This document shows positions 25,440 through 35,728 of a DNA stretch of 64,000 nucleotides, in pieces. The stretch lies in the NCBI RefSeq assembly GCF_001655615.1, contig NZ_CP011567.1, positions 2,675,001 through 2,739,000 of the forward strand. Reading direction: 5' to 3'. The notes under the pieces were generated by a model that ran no database searches, was not told the origin of the DNA, and saw nothing but the letters and a program-made list of their open reading frames with translations. Made by a program: the position numbers and the translations under genes. Source of the DNA: Pseudomonas sp. GR 6-02. Its GTDB lineage: Bacteria; Pseudomonadota; Gammaproteobacteria; Pseudomonadales; Pseudomonadaceae. The number at the start of each line of letters is the position of its first letter. The stretch's first letter is position 1.

Positions 25440-26906
25440 TCAGGAAGGTAGCAGCACGGTGATGACTTTCTCCTCGGTGTAGGCCACCGCGCCGGCAAAC
25501 CCGCCTTCACGGCCGATACCGCTGGTCTTTACGCCACCCCAGGGCAGGTTGGCGTCCAGCGGACTCCAGCAGTTGATACCCACGGCACCGGCCTTCACCG
25601 CAGCGGCTACGCGGTGCGCTCGCACCAGGTCGGTCGTCCAGACCGTGGCCGCCAGGCCGTAGGAGGAGTCATTGGCCAGTGCGATAGCTTCCTCTTCGCT
25701 GTCGAACGTGATCAGCGTGCCGACGGGCCCGAAGATTTCGTCTTGGGCGATCGCCATGGCGTTGTTCGCGTTGGTGAAGATCGTCGGCCGGACAAACCAG
25801 CCCTGTTCAGGCGTCGATACACCACCGGCCAGCAGCGAGGCGCCTTGGTCTATTCCCAGTTGGATGTATCGGTTAACGCGATCGAATTGCGCTTTCTTGG
25901 CCACCGGTCCCATCTGTACACCGGGCTGGCGAGGGTCGCCCACGTTGACTGCCTCTGCGGCATCGGCCAGCGCTGCGCCGAAGCGATCTGCGATGCTGCG
26001 GTGCACCAGGATGCGCGAGCCGGCCGCACAGACCTGGCCCTGGTTGGCGAACAGGCCGAGCGCACACCCGCGCAGCGCGTCTTCGAAAGAGGCATCGTCG
26101 AAGACAATCTGGGGGCTTTTGCCGCCCAGTTCCAATGCCACGCGCTTGAACAGCACACCGGCGGTGCGCTGGATTTCGCGTCCGGCCTCGGGGCTGCCGG
26201 TGAAGCTGATCTTGGCAACGAGCGGGTGTTCGCACAAGGCGCGACCCACCTCATTGCCGTAGCCGGTGACCACGTTGATCACACCGTCAGGGAAGCCCGC
26301 TTCCTGAGCCAGCACCGCCAGGTGCAGGGCAGACTGCGGCGTCTCTTCCGAAGGTTTGATGACCACGGTGCAGCCTGCCGCCAGCAACGCGGCGAGCTTC
26401 CAGACGGTGATCATCAACGGAGAATTCCAGGGAACGATGGCGCCGACCACACCCACGGGCTCGCGTACCGTGTACGAAAGAGTCTTGGTGCCGAAGTAGC
26501 CACCGGTGGGAATGGTGCGCCCTTCCAGCTGGTTGGCCCAGCCAGCAGCGGCACGCAGGTTGGCGATCGCGTTGGGCAAGTCCATCCGGCGCGGTTCGAT
26601 GGGTGAGCGACCGATGGCGTTGGCGTCCAGATCGGCCAGCAATTCGCTGTCGCGTTCAACCAGGTCAGCGAGTTTCGATAGCAGTCGACCGCGCTGGGCG
26701 CCGTCGAGCTGGCTCCAGGCGCCACCCTCGAGTTGGCGGTGTGCGGCCCCCACTGCGCGGTCCACGTCCTCAGTCGTGCCCTGTGCGGAACTGCCGTACA
26801 CCTGTTCTGTCACGGGGTTGACGAGGTTTATGCGACGACCGTCGGAGGCTTCGAAGGACGCGCCTTCGATGAAGTGATTCAAGTGCTCAGTCATTTTGCG
26901 GTCCAT
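25440..26906 (-). CDS. NAD(P)-dependent aldehyde dehydrogenase
   Basis: 488 aa, class of non-acylating ALDHs. Cofactor block PWNSPLMITVWK, KPSEETP, FTGSPEAG, ELGGKSPQ with the catalytic Glu, and FANQGQVCAAGSR with the nucleophile Cys are intact. It starts 21 bp after the class III aminotransferase and would oxidise the aldehyde made by it. The start could also be the ATG at 26894 (MTEHLNH). It resembles the third ALDH in this window (42638) more than the one at 37267. Confidence 0.88.
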   Translation of the reverse strand: MDRKMTEHLNHFIEGASFEASDGRRINLVNPVTEQVYGSSAQGTTEDVDRAVGAAHRQLEGGAWSQLDGAQRGRLLSKLADLVERDSELLADLDANAIGRSPIEPRRMDLPNAIANLRAAAGWANQLEGRTIPTGGYFGTKTLSYTVREPVGVVGAIVPWNSPLMITVWKLAALLAAGCTVVIKPSEETPQSALHLAVLAQEAGFPDGVINVVTGYGNEVGRALCEHPLVAKISFTGSPEAGREIQRTAGVLFKRVALELGGKSPQIVFDDASFEDALRGCALGLFANQGQVCAAGSRILVHRSIADRFGAALADAAEAVNVGDPRQPGVQMGPVAKKAQFDRVNRYIQLGIDQGASLLAGGVSTPEQGWFVRPTIFTNANNAMAIAQDEIFGPVGTLITFDSEEEAIALANDSSYGLAATVWTTDLVRAHRVAAAVKAGAVGINCWSPLDANLPWGGVKTSGIGREGGFAGAVAYTEEKVITVLLPS

Positions 26907-26927
26907 AAGTGATGTGCAGTGGTCGGG

Positions 26928-28304
26928 TCATGCCTCAAGGGAAGCCAGGGCGTCGCCGAAGATGTCCAGTGCCTTGAAGAACAGCGAGCGTGAGATCGTC
27001 AGCGACGGCATGACTCGCATCACGTTGCTATAGCGACCACAGGGAATCATCAGCACGCCGTGGTTCAGCAGGTAGCCCATGAGCTGGCCGATTTTTTCGG
27101 GCGCCAGGGGAGCCTTGGTGGCTGGGTCTTCAACCAGTTCGATACCGATCATCAGGCCGCGGCCGCGGACTTCAGCGACGAACGGGCTGTTGAAGCCACG
27201 GATACGTTCCTGCGCCTCCAACCCCAGGGTGTGCGCACGGTTGAGCAGATCGAGCTCCGGGTCCTGCAGGATGCTGATGTTGGTCAGCGCCACCGCCGCG
27301 GACAACGAGTTGGCGGCAAAGGTGTTGGGCATCGATCCGTCAGGAATCGCGGCCGCCAGGTCCGAACGCATGATCAGGCCCGCCATTGGCAGGTCGCTGC
27401 CGATGCCTTTGCCGAACGTGAGCATGTCCGGCTTCACGCCCGAGTGCTCGACCGCCCACATCTTGCCGGTGCGCCCTGCGCCGGATTGCACTTCATCGAC
27501 GATCAGCAGCGTGCCGCTACGGTCGCATGCTTTGCGCAACAGCTGCAGGAATTCTGGTGAAGGAGGAACGTAGCCGCCTTCGCCCTGCACCGGCTCCACG
27601 ATAACGGCAGCCACGTCATCGGCGGCGGTGTAGGGGGTGTTCAACAGGTAGTCCACATATTCGCCGGCGATCTGCTCGGCGCTTTTGTGAGTGGTGTCGA
27701 AAGGGAAACGGTAGGCGTAAGGGTAGGGGGCGTGAATCACCCCGCCCATTTGGGCTCCGTAACCCTTGCGGTATGCCGTACCTGTCGTCAGGGAACCCGA
27801 GGCGTTCCACACGCCGTGGTAGCCTCCATGAAAGGCGATGATCTGGTGCCTCCCGGTGATGCGTTTGGCGAACTTGATGGCTGCTTCAAGCGCATCGCTG
27901 CCGCTTTGCGTGAAGAAGGTGATGCAGTCGCCACGCAAGCCGTCGGGCGCGATCTCGGAGAGCTTGGCCGCCAGCTCGGTGCGCCGGGTGCTGTTGACCT
28001 CCAGGGCATGCATCAGCACTTCGGACTGTTCGCGGATCGCCTGCACCACCTTCGGATGGCAGCGGCCTACGCTGCTGACGCCCACGCCGGCGGACAAATC
28101 GATGTAGGTGTTGCCATCCGGGTCTTTGAAGGTCGCGCCGAAGGCGCGGTCCATGGCCACAGGCATGCGTCCGCCGCCGCGCGCCATCGACTCGGTACGC
28201 GCCGACAACGCCAGGGCCTCGCTGGTTTTGGGGCCGGGAAGTGTGCTGGAGGTAATTCGCGGGGCATCCGCGAAATGGAGGGATTCAAGTTTGGCTTCAC
28301 TCAT
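26928..28304 (-). CDS. Class III PLP-dependent aminotransferase
   Basis: 458 aa, of the 4-aminobutyrate/ornithine family. Seen are GRCHPKVVQAI, the FHGGYHGVW turn, PVQGEGGYVPP, VDEVQSGAGRTG and the PLP lysine in TFGKGIGSD. It would convert a terminal amine into an aldehyde for the next gene, the ALDH. The substrate is unknown; a gamma-amino acid or diamine is typical. The start at 28304 has CACTCTGGATG-like weak spacing; the longer frame has no conserved sequence. The divergent AraC gene and the 18-bp motif at 28364 probably control it. Confidence 0.88.
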   Translation of the reverse strand: MSEAKLESLHFADAPRITSSTLPGPKTSEALALSARTESMARGGGRMPVAMDRAFGATFKDPDGNTYIDLSAGVGVSSVGRCHPKVVQAIREQSEVLMHALEVNSTRRTELAAKLSEIAPDGLRGDCITFFTQSGSDALEAAIKFAKRITGRHQIIAFHGGYHGVWNASGSLTTGTAYRKGYGAQMGGVIHAPYPYAYRFPFDTTHKSAEQIAGEYVDYLLNTPYTAADDVAAVIVEPVQGEGGYVPPSPEFLQLLRKACDRSGTLLIVDEVQSGAGRTGKMWAVEHSGVKPDMLTFGKGIGSDLPMAGLIMRSDLAAAIPDGSMPNTFAANSLSAAVALTNISILQDPELDLLNRAHTLGLEAQERIRGFNSPFVAEVRGRGLMIGIELVEDPATKAPLAPEKIGQLMGYLLNHGVLMIPCGRYSNVMRVMPSLTISRSLFFKALDIFGDALASLEA

Positions 28305-28363
28305 GACGTTCACTCTGGATGTCGATTTAAGTGTGCTGATCATCTCCGTGGTGTGTGTATGGC

Positions 28364-28381
28364 CGGTAGCCCGAATTGGCA
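28364..28381 (-). promoter_or_regulatory. 18-bp motif before the aminotransferase operon
   Basis: Read leftward: TGCCAATTCGGGCTACCG, matching TRCC-N9-TACCG with the GGGCTAC core of the copy at 22264. It ends 60 bp before the aminotransferase ATG, the same spacing as at the two copies near 22.3 kb. Confidence 0.52.
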
Positions 28382-28452
28382 TATGAGTGGACCGCCCTGA
28401 GCGCACTGTCCAGTGAATTTAAAATCTCATAAAGAATTGTGCAAAATTCTCA

Positions 28453-28473
28453 CTATGTGCGAATATCGCATAG
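28453..28473. promoter_or_regulatory. Inverted repeat in the aminotransferase/AraC gap
   Basis: GCGA-ATA-TCGC (28459-28469) flanked by CTATGT and ATAG makes a near-perfect palindrome of 21 bp, 46 bp before the AraC start. Candidate operator for autoregulation. Confidence 0.4.
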
Positions 28474-28518
28474 GAAGGCGATCTAAAAACAAGAATATTG
28501 GCAGAGGCTTTCGACATC

Positions 28519-29493
28519 ATGAAAAATCAGACTATCAGCCATTTCAGAGACGTCCATGTCCATGCGGCCACCGTCCAGGAGTGGAGCCAGGACTACAGTC
28601 AGCTAACGGCAGGCTCGACTGAGAGTTCGCTGATGCAGTTGTCGACGGCGGGTGTCCACGTCTTTCTCGAGCAGATCAACCAGCGTGTCGTGCAGCACGG
28701 CGTGGCTCCCCGAGGCAAGATGTGCTTTGCCGTGCCGATCACCACCCCGGGTTCGATTCGGATGCAGGGACGGGAGGCGGACGATAGCAGCCTGTTCTTT
28801 CTTCACGGTGGCGAGGAGTTCATGTTCCATATGCCGATGGGCATGGAGCTGCTGTCGATCACCTTCGAACGTGAATTGTTCGAGCAGGCGTTGGCGCAAA
28901 CGGCTTCGGCGAAGGAGGTCAGCCTGTTGCTGCGTCAGCCGGTGATCAGGGTTTCCACGCCGCGCTTTGCAGACGCTCGTCGCCGATTGCTGGCGATGTT
29001 CTCCCAGGCCCTGGTGTACGAAGAACTCGACAGCACGCGAGATCGGGAGCGGGAGCTGGCGCTGGAACAGGCGATGCTCGGCGAGTTGCTGCAACTCATG
29101 ACCGACCCGGCATGCGACAAGCAACAACGCTCCGCAAGCTCCACGCGCAGCTTCATTGTCGAGAAATGCCACCGTCTGGCGACCGCGGAGATGATCGACG
29201 TGCCCAGCGTGATCGAGTTGTGCCAGCGACTCCAGGTCAGTCGGCGTACCGTGCAGAACAGCTTTCGCTCGGTTGCCGAGACGACGCCGCTGAATTACTT
29301 GCGCTCTGTGAGGCTCAACGGTGTACGCCGGACCTTGATGTCCACCCGCGCGTCGCATCTCTCGATCGGCGATGCCGCTGCCCAATGGGGCTTCTTTCAC
29401 CTCAGCCATTTTGCGGCGGAGTACCAGGAGTTGTTCGCAGAGTTGCCGTCCCATACCCCCCGCGCAGCCATCACCGGTTGCGCTCATGCCTGA
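28519..29493 (+). CDS. AraC-family regulator, EutR-like (copy 1)
   Basis: 324 aa. The C-terminal 100 residues have two helix-turn-helices (ELCQRLQVSRRTVQNSFRSV and GDAAAQWGFFHLSHFAAEYQELF). The N-terminal ~200 residues are a cupin-like sensor (PRGKMCFAVPIT, FLHGGEEFMFHMPMGMELLSI) like that of the ethanolamine regulator EutR. It resembles the AraC gene at 49616. Divergent from the aminotransferase-ALDH operon, which it probably activates. The ATG at 28519 is preferred over a TTG at 28498. Confidence 0.85.
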   Translation: MKNQTISHFRDVHVHAATVQEWSQDYSQLTAGSTESSLMQLSTAGVHVFLEQINQRVVQHGVAPRGKMCFAVPITTPGSIRMQGREADDSSLFFLHGGEEFMFHMPMGMELLSITFERELFEQALAQTASAKEVSLLLRQPVIRVSTPRFADARRRLLAMFSQALVYEELDSTRDRERELALEQAMLGELLQLMTDPACDKQQRSASSTRSFIVEKCHRLATAEMIDVPSVIELCQRLQVSRRTVQNSFRSVAETTPLNYLRSVRLNGVRRTLMSTRASHLSIGDAAAQWGFFHLSHFAAEYQELFAELPSHTPRAAITGCAHA

Positions 29494-29553
29494 ACACCCG
29501 CCCGCTGAAAGCAGTGTGGGGTGACCGTTGGCTTCACAAGGATGTAGAGAAAG

Positions 29554-30294
29554 ATGAATAGCCTGCGCCGTCTGCTCATGGTCTTCGACCTGTTTCGCCC
29601 GGAACAACCGGTCATCGATGTGGACATCATTTGCCGGGAGCTCGGCTACACGTCCGCCACCGCCTATCGTTATCTGCGCGAACTGGGCGACGCGGGCTTT
29701 TTGAAGCGATTGCCGCGCGGTTACGCGCTCGGCCCGCGAATCGTCACGCTGGAGCATCTGATGACGAACTACGATCCGTTGTTGGCATGCAGCCGGGATC
29801 TGGTCGACAACCTGGTCGTCGACACCGGCCTGGACGCGCTGGTCAGCGAGTGGCATGGCGACTCCGTGGTCAACGTGCTGATCCATCGTGGCTCCGATGC
29901 TGGACCGGTCGGTAGCGGCAGGGGGCGGTCGATCGATCTTTTCCACAGCGCGACCTCCCGGGTCGTACTGGCTTATCTGCTACCGCGCCAAATCCGACGT
30001 GTTTACGACGCGCACGTGAACCCATCCGAATTGCAGCATCTGGGGCTGGAGTGGAAGCCGTTCATCAAGAGCCTGCTCGCCATCCGCAAGCAGGGCTACT
30101 GCATCAGCGAAAGCGAGCTGCACCCAGGACGCAGTGGCGTCGCGGCGCCGATCTTCGACGAAAAGCAGCGCGTCCTAGGGAGCATGACCCTGGTGGGGCG
30201 CAGTGAGCGGTTCGGTGCGTTTCAGCAAGGCTATCTGTGCGACCTGGTGACCGGCGCGGCGTCAGAACTGACGGCGCGTCTCGCTTCGCAGTGA
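29554..30294 (+). CDS. IclR-family transcriptional regulator (copy 1)
   Basis: 246 aa. An N-terminal winged helix (ICRELGYTSATAYRYLRELGDAGFLKR) is followed by the IclR effector domain (SRVVLAYLLP, RKQGYCISESELHPGRSGVAAPIFD). It is a homologue of the regulator at 40079: YDPLLAC/YDPILVA and KQGYC/KDGYC correspond. It stands before the first APC permease and may bind the 18-bp motif in that promoter; IclR proteins usually bind near the genes they control. Confidence 0.88.
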   Translation: MNSLRRLLMVFDLFRPEQPVIDVDIICRELGYTSATAYRYLRELGDAGFLKRLPRGYALGPRIVTLEHLMTNYDPLLACSRDLVDNLVVDTGLDALVSEWHGDSVVNVLIHRGSDAGPVGSGRGRSIDLFHSATSRVVLAYLLPRQIRRVYDAHVNPSELQHLGLEWKPFIKSLLAIRKQGYCISESELHPGRSGVAAPIFDEKQRVLGSMTLVGRSERFGAFQQGYLCDLVTGAASELTARLASQ

Positions 30295-30339
30295 GGTCAG
30301 GCAGGCGGATGGCGCTGTTCAGGTGATGGCGTAACAGGT

Positions 30340-30357
30340 TACCGATTTGGGATACCG
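30340..30357 (+). promoter_or_regulatory. 18-bp motif before APC permease 1
   Basis: TACCGATTTGGGATACCG, with the half TACCG repeated 13 bp apart. It is followed 16 bp on by GGCATAGGATCGA, a possible -10 region, also kept before permease 2. The ATG is 127 bp downstream. Confidence 0.58.
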
Positions 30358-30483
30358 GGGCGTTCACGGTGAGGCATAGGATCGAATCCAGCGTGCGATA
30401 AAAGCGACAAGCTCTATCGGTGATGGTGAACGGCTTGCTGCACCGATCCTACAGCGACTGCCTCATACAATAAGGTCAAGAAC

Positions 30484-31932
30484 ATGAGCGTATCTATCCC
30501 GATCAACAGTTCGACGGAGTTGAAGCGTGGTGCCCTGGGTGTTGGTTTCATCATCTTCTTCGTGGTGTCGGCGGCGAGCCCGTTAAGTGTCATCGCCGGT
30601 GGCTTCCCGATTGGCATCATGCTGGGCAATGGCGCCGGCACGCCGGCGTTGCTGATCCTGGCGTTGCTGGTGCTGCTCGCGTTCTCGGTGGGTTACACCA
30701 CCATGTCCCGGCACCTGACCAATGCCGGCGGTTTTTATGCGTTCACCTCACGTGGTTTGGGTGGCCTGGCAGGCGGCGCGGCCGGGGTGTTGGCGATGTT
30801 TGCCTATAACATTCTTCAGGTCGGGTTGTATGGCATGTTCGGCGGGGTGGTCAGTGGCACCATGGAAAGCATGTTCGCACTGGTGCTGCCGTGGTGGTCT
30901 TACTCGCTGATGGCGATGGCGAGCATTGCGATTCTGGGGTATCGCAAGATTGACCTGTCGGCGCGGCTGCTGTCGGTGATGGTGATCGCCGAGTACCTGG
31001 CGATCCTGATCCTGGATTTTTCCATCCTCAAATCCGGCGGCGACAGCGGCATCAACCTTGATGCGTTTGATCGCGGTCATGTGTTCAGCGGCACACCGTC
31101 AATCGGCTTGCTGTTCTGCTTCGCGGCATTTATCGGCTTCGAGGCGACGACTATTTACGGCGAAGAGGCCAAGAACCCGCAGCGTACTATCCCGATTGCC
31201 ACCTACTGCTCGGTGTTGCTGATCGGTGGTTTCTACGCACTGTCGGTATGGTCGATGGTGGTGGGCGTGGGTGCGGACAAAATCGTGCCGATGCTGCAGT
31301 CCTTGCAGGACCCGACGACGTTTATCTACGGCATGTCCGACCACTTTGTCGGCCCCTGGCTGACTCAGATTATCCGGGTGCTGTTCATGGTCAGTATCTA
31401 TGCCGGCCTGCTGGCGTTTCATAACGCCGCGGCCCGTTACTTCTACGCGATTGGGCGTGACGGCCTGTTGCCGCACCGCTTGGGCACTACCCATCGGGTG
31501 CACCAGAGTCCTCATATGGGGTCGGCGTTGCAGAGCCTTATCTCGGCGGTGGTGGTACTGATTTTCGCCGCCATGGATGCCGATCCGATCCTGCAGCTGT
31601 TTGCCTGGCTGTCCAACTTGGCCACGCTGTGCGTGATTTTGTTGATGGCGCTCACGTCCGTAGCGGTAATCTTCTTTTTCCGGCGTCACCCCGAACTCAA
31701 GGTGGGGATCTGGCGTGGGCGGATTTTCCCCGGTTTCTCTTGCATTGCCCTATTGGCGGTCCTGGTACTCGCGGTGGTGCACTTCGATGTACTGACGGGC
31801 GCCAGCCTGGCCTTGTCATACAGTCTCTGCGCGATCATTCCCGCGGCCCTGCTGGGTGGCGTGTTCCTGGCGGCTCGACTTCGCAAGGCGTCGCCGCAGC
31901 GGTACCAGGCATTGGGTAGCCACAAGCTTTAA
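30484..31932 (+). CDS. APC-family amino acid/amine permease (copy 1)
   Basis: 482 aa, about twelve membrane segments. The first helices carry GVGFIIFFVVSAASPLSVIAGG and GNGAGTPALLILALLVLLAF; a conserved GFEATTIYGEEAKNPQRTIP follows at about 220, the APC fold mark (PF13520). Only about 36 residues differ from the permease at 35729, mostly in the C-terminal third. It probably imports an amino acid or amine for the nearby aminotransferase and dehydrogenases. The promoter region, ribosome-binding site and first codons are also shared with copy 2. Confidence 0.9.
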   Translation: MSVSIPINSSTELKRGALGVGFIIFFVVSAASPLSVIAGGFPIGIMLGNGAGTPALLILALLVLLAFSVGYTTMSRHLTNAGGFYAFTSRGLGGLAGGAAGVLAMFAYNILQVGLYGMFGGVVSGTMESMFALVLPWWSYSLMAMASIAILGYRKIDLSARLLSVMVIAEYLAILILDFSILKSGGDSGINLDAFDRGHVFSGTPSIGLLFCFAAFIGFEATTIYGEEAKNPQRTIPIATYCSVLLIGGFYALSVWSMVVGVGADKIVPMLQSLQDPTTFIYGMSDHFVGPWLTQIIRVLFMVSIYAGLLAFHNAAARYFYAIGRDGLLPHRLGTTHRVHQSPHMGSALQSLISAVVVLIFAAMDADPILQLFAWLSNLATLCVILLMALTSVAVIFFFRRHPELKVGIWRGRIFPGFSCIALLAVLVLAVVHFDVLTGASLALSYSLCAIIPAALLGGVFLAARLRKASPQRYQALGSHKL

Positions 31933-31971
31933 GGCCCCACGCAGAACTTTTCAACCAAATCTGCGCGTTGC

Positions 31972-33243
31972 TTACCAAGGAAGGTCTGCGACCTCGCGCG
32001 GCTGCGCCTGTCTGCTCAGCATGACCAGCAGCGAGGCGATCAACAGCAGGACTGCCGACGCTGCCAGCACGGCAACGAAGCCTGCATCGAACGCCGCACG
32101 GGCGAATGCGCTCAGCATCGCGCGGCCTTCGGGTGACAACGTCTCGGCGACGACCAACGCGTCGTCGAGACTCTCGAATGTCGCGGGGTTCAGGGTCAGC
32201 CATGCCGGAATCATCAGGCCCGCCGAATACGCATAAATCGCCGATGACAGACTGCCCGCCAGCGTCACACCCACAGCACCGCCCAGTTCAAAGGACACTT
32301 CCTCGATGGAGGCGGCCATGCCGGCTTTATCGGCGGGCACGCTGAGCATGATGGTGCTGGACGAAACGGTCAGTGCAGCGCTAATCGTCAAGCCCAATAG
32401 GGCAAGGCTGGCGACTTGCAGGTAAACCGCAGCGTTGTACAGCAAGAGATAGCTCAGCATCGCGGCTGACGACAGCAGCAACGTCCAGCACAGCATCCGC
32501 CGGTTTCCCAGGCGCGGCAGGTAGTAACCGGCAAGCGGCCCTGCGACGAAGGAGCCCAGTGGCAGAGGAAGGATGAACAATGCCGCCTCCAGCGGCGACA
32601 TGCCGAGTACCAGTTGCAGGCGCTGGCTGAACACCAGCTCCATGCCGATCAACGCAGCGGCCGACACGACTGCTGAAATGACGGCATTTCTGAAGCCCGG
32701 TGCAGTGAACAGCGCCAGATCGAGCATCGGCTGTGCGGCACGGCGTTGGCGTCGAATGAACAGTGTCAGAAATAGCGCACCCAGCACGACCGCCACCAGC
32801 ATGCCGTCGAAGGAGGGCGCCCGTTTACCGAGTTCCTTGACGGCATACGCCAGGCTGATCAACCCGATCATGACCTGCAGCGAGCCCAGCCAGTCCCATC
32901 GCTTTTTGGCATCCCCCGGGTGATTCGGGATCAACACCGCGCCGAGGACCAGTGCCACCAGCACAATAGGCACGTTGATCAGAAATACCGAGCCCCACCA
33001 GAAGTGCTCCAGCAGCAGGCCGCCCACCACCGGGCCGAACGCGGCGCCCCCTGAGGCAACCGATGCCCAGATGCCGAAAGCCATCGCCTGCTCGCGCGGG
33101 TCGGCGAACGTCAACCGCACGATGGCCAGCGTAGCAGGCATCATCATCGCCGCGCCGACAGCCAGAAAGCCGCGGGCACCGATCAATACGCTGGCCGATG
33201 GCGAGAAGGCCGCGATCAGCGAGAACAGGCCAACGTGGGGGCA
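31972..33243 (-). pseudogene. MFS drug:H+ antiporter (EmrB/QacA/SmvA type), 5' end missing
   Basis: The open frame codes for the C-terminal five-sixths of a 14-helix MFS exporter: VGLFSLIAAFSPSASVLIGARGFLAVGAAMMMPATLAIV at its front matches the end of helix 3 and motif C region, but the first about 75 residues (helices 1-2 and the GxLaDrxGrkr loop) are absent and a TGA lies in frame at 33244-33246. No in-frame ATG fits. The homology begins abruptly near 33237, so a deletion or insertion removed the 5' end. A short product from an internal TTG is unlikely to be active. Confidence 0.78.
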
Positions 33244-33333
33244 TCATGGGGGGGCTCGATGAACGATGGTCGAAAGCCGGCAACTGTCACTCAGTCAAGA
33301 CGTCAGCACCGGCAGGTAGCCTGCCGTGCCCCT

Positions 33334-35385
33334 TTACACTCGAAAATGGCCGACAAGCTGCTGTTGATGGTTGGCCATTTCATGGAGTGAGTCACTGGCC
33401 GTTGAGGCATCGCTCATCCGTTTGGTCAGTGTTTCGCTGATGCTGCGAATGCCACTGACCCGATGGTTGATATCTTCCACGACCGTGCTTTGCTCCAGGG
33501 CTGCGCTGGCGATCTGCTGATTCATCTGCTCGATCACATCCACGGCCTGGGAAATATTCTCCAGCGCCGCACGGGTCTGTTGCACCTGGATCACGCTGTT
33601 GCCGGCTTGCTCGCGGCTCAGCTGGGTACTGTGCACCACCTCCTGGCTCAACTGCTGCAACATTTCTATCACCGTGCGGACCTGTTCGACCGAGCTCTGG
33701 GTGTTGCTGGCCAGGTGCCTGACTTCATCGGCTACCACCGCGAAGCCGCGCCCCTGTTCGCCCGCCCTGGCCGCTTCGATGGCCGCATTCAACGCCAGCA
33801 AGTTGGTCTGCTGCGCGATGGTGCTGATGACGTCCAGCACCTGGCCGATCTGGGTGCTGCTATCGGCGAGGGCATGCACTTGCTTAAGGGTGGTGTCCAG
33901 ACGCTGATCGAGGCTTTCGATGCTGCTTTCGGCGATGGAGAACACCGCTTGACCTGATCGGCTCGCGCTTTCGGCGGCTGTCGCTGCGTCGGCGGCACCG
34001 TGGGAATGGCGCGCCACTTGCTGGGCACTGGCACTCATTTCGTGCAGCGCGGTCGCGGCCAGCTCCACTTCGCGGTACTGGCGTTGCATCCCTGCGCTGA
34101 CTTCCCGGGCAATCCCCGACGAGGTATTGGCGCTGTTGCGGGTATCCAGGGAGGCGGTTTGAATGTCGCGAATAATTGGCTGCAACTTGTCCAGAAAACG
34201 GTTGAACCCATTGGCTAATTGGCCCAATTCGTCGCGTCGCCCGGCGGGCAGGCGTTGGGTAAGGTCACCATCGCCATCGACGATGGCATCAAGCAGGCCT
34301 GCCACCTTCAGCAGCGGGCGTGTCACCCCGTAGGCGGCCAGCCAGATCAGCAACATGCCGAGGCAACTGGCCAATACCCCCAGGCAAAGGTTGAGCCAGT
34401 TGGCCTGGCGGCTTTTGTCGTCCAGTTCGCTTTGCATTTGCCGGGCGGGTGCCTGCACCAGGGCTTGGGGAACCTTGATCTCCAGTTGCCAGAGTGGATT
34501 GCCTGCCACGGGTTGCAGAGCCTGGCGTATATCGAGGGTGGTCCCGGAGACTTCGCCGCTGCGTCCTGCCACCTGGCCGGAGGCCGACACAATGGCCACT
34601 TCGCTGTTGCCTTGATACAGGTCCTGGCCGAGGTCGGCAGCCAGCTTTTGCAGCGTGTCGAGGCCAATGTCCATGCCGACCACGCCGAGGATCTTGCCGT
34701 TGGCGATCAGAGGGACAGAAATGCTGCTCATCAGGACTTTCTGGCCTTCCACCTCACTGGTGTAGGGCTCCACCACGCAAGTGCGCCTTTGAGCTTGAGG
34801 GCAGGTGTACCAGACGTTTGTCGGTTCGCTGCCGGGGGGCGCTGTGTTGGTGAAGATTTGCGCCTCGGTGAGCACATCCTGGACCAATTGTCCCGGCTGG
34901 CTCTGTGACCAATACAGCGCAAAACGACCTTTTTCGTTGCTCGCCAGTGCACGTTGCCCGACGAAATTAGCGTCTGCGCCCGCCAACGCGTCAGGCAGAA
35001 GGATGACGTACAGGCCGAGCACTTTTTCGCGGTTGAGCAGTGTCTGACGGGTCACGCTGATCAGCGCTTCGCGCAATTGCCCAGCCGTGAGGCGTCCATT
35101 GAGCGTTTGATCGCGCAGTTGCAGAACCTGTTGCGCGAACCCTTCGCTATACAGCGCCGTTTCGTTGAAAAAGCGTTCGACCTGTTGGCCATGGGCAGCG
35201 GCCTGGGCTTGCAAGCGCTCCACGGCGGCTTGCCCGAGCAGGTGACTGCTCTGCTCCTTCAGCAATTTTGCACTTTGTTGGTTCTGGTACACCGAGGTGC
35301 CTACCAGCGCGCCGACGACAGCCAGCAGGCACAGTCCGCTCAGGAGTGTGATCCGCCATTGGATAGTGAGATGAGCTAAACGCAT
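33334..35385 (-). CDS. Methyl-accepting chemotaxis protein with dCache sensor (PctA-like)
   Basis: 683 aa. An N-terminal membrane segment (11-30), a ~300-residue periplasmic double-Cache domain with [19 protein letters not shown] and [15 protein letters not shown], a second membrane segment near 355-375, a HAMP domain ([22 protein letters not shown]) and the signalling tip [20 protein letters not shown]. The layout is that of Pseudomonas amino acid receptors PctA/B/C. Its place beside two amino acid-type permeases fits chemotaxis toward an amino acid or amine. Start at 35385 (MRLAHLTI) has CAGGAAG upstream. Confidence 0.9.
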   Translation of the reverse strand: MRLAHLTIQWRITLLSGLCLLAVVGALVGTSVYQNQQSAKLLKEQSSHLLGQAAVERLQAQAAAHGQQVERFFNETALYSEGFAQQVLQLRDQTLNGRLTAGQLREALISVTRQTLLNREKVLGLYVILLPDALAGADANFVGQRALASNEKGRFALYWSQSQPGQLVQDVLTEAQIFTNTAPPGSEPTNVWYTCPQAQRRTCVVEPYTSEVEGQKVLMSSISVPLIANGKILGVVGMDIGLDTLQKLAADLGQDLYQGNSEVAIVSASGQVAGRSGEVSGTTLDIRQALQPVAGNPLWQLEIKVPQALVQAPARQMQSELDDKSRQANWLNLCLGVLASCLGMLLIWLAAYGVTRPLLKVAGLLDAIVDGDGDLTQRLPAGRRDELGQLANGFNRFLDKLQPIIRDIQTASLDTRNSANTSSGIAREVSAGMQRQYREVELAATALHEMSASAQQVARHSHGAADAATAAESASRSGQAVFSIAESSIESLDQRLDTTLKQVHALADSSTQIGQVLDVISTIAQQTNLLALNAAIEAARAGEQGRGFAVVADEVRHLASNTQSSVEQVRTVIEMLQQLSQEVVHSTQLSREQAGNSVIQVQQTRAALENISQAVDVIEQMNQQIASAALEQSTVVEDINHRVSGIRSISETLTKRMSDASTASDSLHEMANHQQQLVGHFRV

Positions 35386-35586
35386 GACTGGGACTTCCTG
35401 CAGAGGGCTTTGGCTGCGATGGGCTGTGGACCAGGCCCTCGCTTTTATTATCGGTGCCGGCATCTGGGTATAGAGCGGGTGACGCTAGCATGCGGGAGGG
35501 AACGGCCAGCCGGTTATCCCGAATCGGCAAGGACTGCCGGATTGCGGGTGCCGCATCGACCTGTTTTGGGGCGGCGCCTCGGATGC

Positions 35587-35604
35587 TACCGATTTGGGAT
35601 AGCG
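35587..35604 (+). promoter_or_regulatory. 18-bp motif before APC permease 2
   Basis: TACCGATTTGGGATAGCG, 125 bp before the ATG; sequence and spacing nearly match the copy before permease 1. GGCATAGGATCGAG follows as there. Confidence 0.58.
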
Positions 35605-35728
35605 AGCGGTTCAGGGGCGGGCATAGGATCGAGTTCAGCGCGCAACTAAAACAAAACGCTAATTGGTGCCGATGGAATTCAATCGGGCCACCCCAACAGC
35701 GACTGCCTCATACAATAAGGTCAACAAC

